Shown in pieces: positions 7,513 through 7,813 of a DNA stretch of 7,813 nucleotides. Where the stretch lies: positions 1 through 7,813 of the forward strand of contig CALFFB010000264.1 of assembly GCA_937958075.1 (NCBI GenBank), read 5' to 3'. Made by a program: the position numbers and the translations under genes. Source of the stretch: an uncultured Geobacteraceae bacterium. GTDB taxonomy: Bacteria; Desulfobacterota; Desulfuromonadia; Desulfuromonadales; Geopsychrobacteraceae. The notes under the pieces are model-generated. The model saw only the letters and a list, made by a program, of their open reading frames with translations, was not told where the DNA came from and did no database searches. The number at the start of each line of letters is the position of its first letter. Position 1 is the stretch's first letter.

Positions 7513-7591
7513 TTTTACGGATGGGGTTACCGGGCCTTCAGAGAATTCCGCGGTGCTTTTCCTGAGACGCCGGGTGGCAGTCGAAGCCTGT

Positions 7592-7621
7592 TTGTAAACG
7601 TTGTGGCGGGGACACTATAAT
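7592..7621 (+). promoter_or_regulatory. Possible rightward promoter with perfect TATAAT
   Basis: TATAAT at 7616-7621 is a perfect -10 on the plus strand. The best -35 is TTGTAA (7592-7597), 18 bases upstream, with 4/6 matches. It overlaps the leftward -10 of the permease promoter, so the two could compete. It may simply be the mirror of that AT-rich box. Confidence 0.3.
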
Positions 7622-7642
7622 CAAAACAGAACACATGGTAAA
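7614..7642 (-). promoter_or_regulatory. Candidate sigma70 promoter of the permease gene
   Basis: Reading leftward, TTTACC (7637-7642) and TATAGT (7614-7619) are separated by 17 bases, giving 4/6 and 5/6 matches to the -35 and -10 consensus. Transcription would begin near 7607, leaving a leader of roughly 110 bases before the permease ATG. It is the best leftward candidate in the region. Confidence 0.45.
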
Positions 7643-7767
7643 GAGGTAAGGCCAATAAATAGCCTGACAAAGACGGTGGAGTGTTTGCGGCAAAAGATTG
7701 TGTCGGGTCGCCGGGCGCTGACAGGGACAAAACAGAAAAACAGGGAAAGTCACGACAGAAAAGGCGA

Positions 7768-7796
7768 TTGAATCCAGGCGGCAATCTGGCTATACT
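7768..7796 (+). promoter_or_regulatory. Sigma70-type promoter pointing off the right edge
   Basis: TTGAAT (7768-7773) and TATACT (7791-7796) are spaced by exactly 17 bases, with 4/6 and 5/6 matches to consensus. Transcription would start near 7803 and run out of the window, so the gene it serves is not visible. Confidence 0.55.
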
Positions 7797-7813
7797 GTCT
7801 GACTTTTATTCGT

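Larger units (their letters stand above)
7499..7813. other. Intergenic region upstream of the permease
   Basis: These 315 bases carry no gene I can support. The open frames on the minus strand (for example 7527-7784) have no family features and no start signal. What it holds is regulatory: the permease ribosome binding site, a leftward promoter candidate at 7614-7642, a rightward TATAAT candidate at 7592-7621 and a strong rightward promoter at 7768-7796. The stretch 7721-7762 is purine-rich and contains ACAGAAAA twice. The gene served by the right-hand promoter starts beyond the window. Confidence 0.6.

Noticed and set aside
7731..7762. Repeated ACAGAAAA as a direct-repeat operator or array
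   Set aside because: There are only two copies in a purine-rich stretch, without regular spacing relative to a promoter; chance is sufficient.
7527..7784. Minus-strand open frame of 85 residues upstream of the permease
   Set aside because: It has no recognisable domain and no convincing ribosome binding site, and it overlaps three promoter candidates. A second frame (7538-7753) covers the same bases, typical of chance.
7499..7813. Sigma54 promoter upstream of the permease
   Set aside because: I found no GG-N10-GC pair fitting the TGGC/TGC elements on either strand at usable positions.

Overview
The window holds five complete protein genes: a rightward block of four two-component signalling genes (94-5701), then a convergent leftward transporter gene of the L-lactate permease family (5804-7498). 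The ends are non-coding, with an open upstream region at 1-93 and a promoter-bearing intergenic region at 7499-7813. No tRNA, rRNA, CRISPR array, insertion sequence or phage gene was seen. The organism is a Gram-negative bacterium with periplasmic c-type cytochrome maturation, because one sensor kinase carries a CxxCH haem motif in its extracytoplasmic domain. The mix of many-kinase signalling, a Tll0287-like (DUF3365) haem sensor and an LctP-type permease would fit Desulfuromonadota (Geobacter/Desulfuromonas/Pelobacter relatives), but this assignment is an inference from gene content only.

The signalling block reads as follows. A membrane histidine kinase with a Cache-like periplasmic domain and a PAS domain (94-2247) overlaps by 4 bases a second membrane kinase with a periplasmic haem-c domain (2244-3743). 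That gene overlaps by 19 bases a stand-alone Rcp1-like receiver protein (3725-4183). After a 63-base gap comes a soluble hybrid protein, REC-PAS-HisKA-HATPase (4247-5701). The overlaps suggest one transcript with translational coupling for at least the first three genes. The likely logic is two membrane sensors (one for a small ligand, one for redox or a gas ligand at haem) feeding a diffusible receiver and/or the receiver domain of the cytoplasmic hybrid kinase. No DNA-binding, cyclic-di-GMP or methyl-accepting output domain is encoded here, so the output lies outside the window or works by protein-protein contact.

The haem kinase is the most unusual protein. Its phosphoacceptor box has His-His where the family normally has His-Asp/Glu, and its N box lacks the first Asn, while the other ATP-binding motifs are kept.

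The permease gene has a good Shine-Dalgarno and a plausible sigma70 promoter facing left at 7614-7642. That promoter's -10 overlaps a perfect TATAAT on the opposite strand. A second, better rightward promoter (TTGAAT, 17-base spacer, TATACT) lies at 7768-7796 and points to a gene beyond the right edge. By eye the permease gene is richer in G+C than the signalling block.
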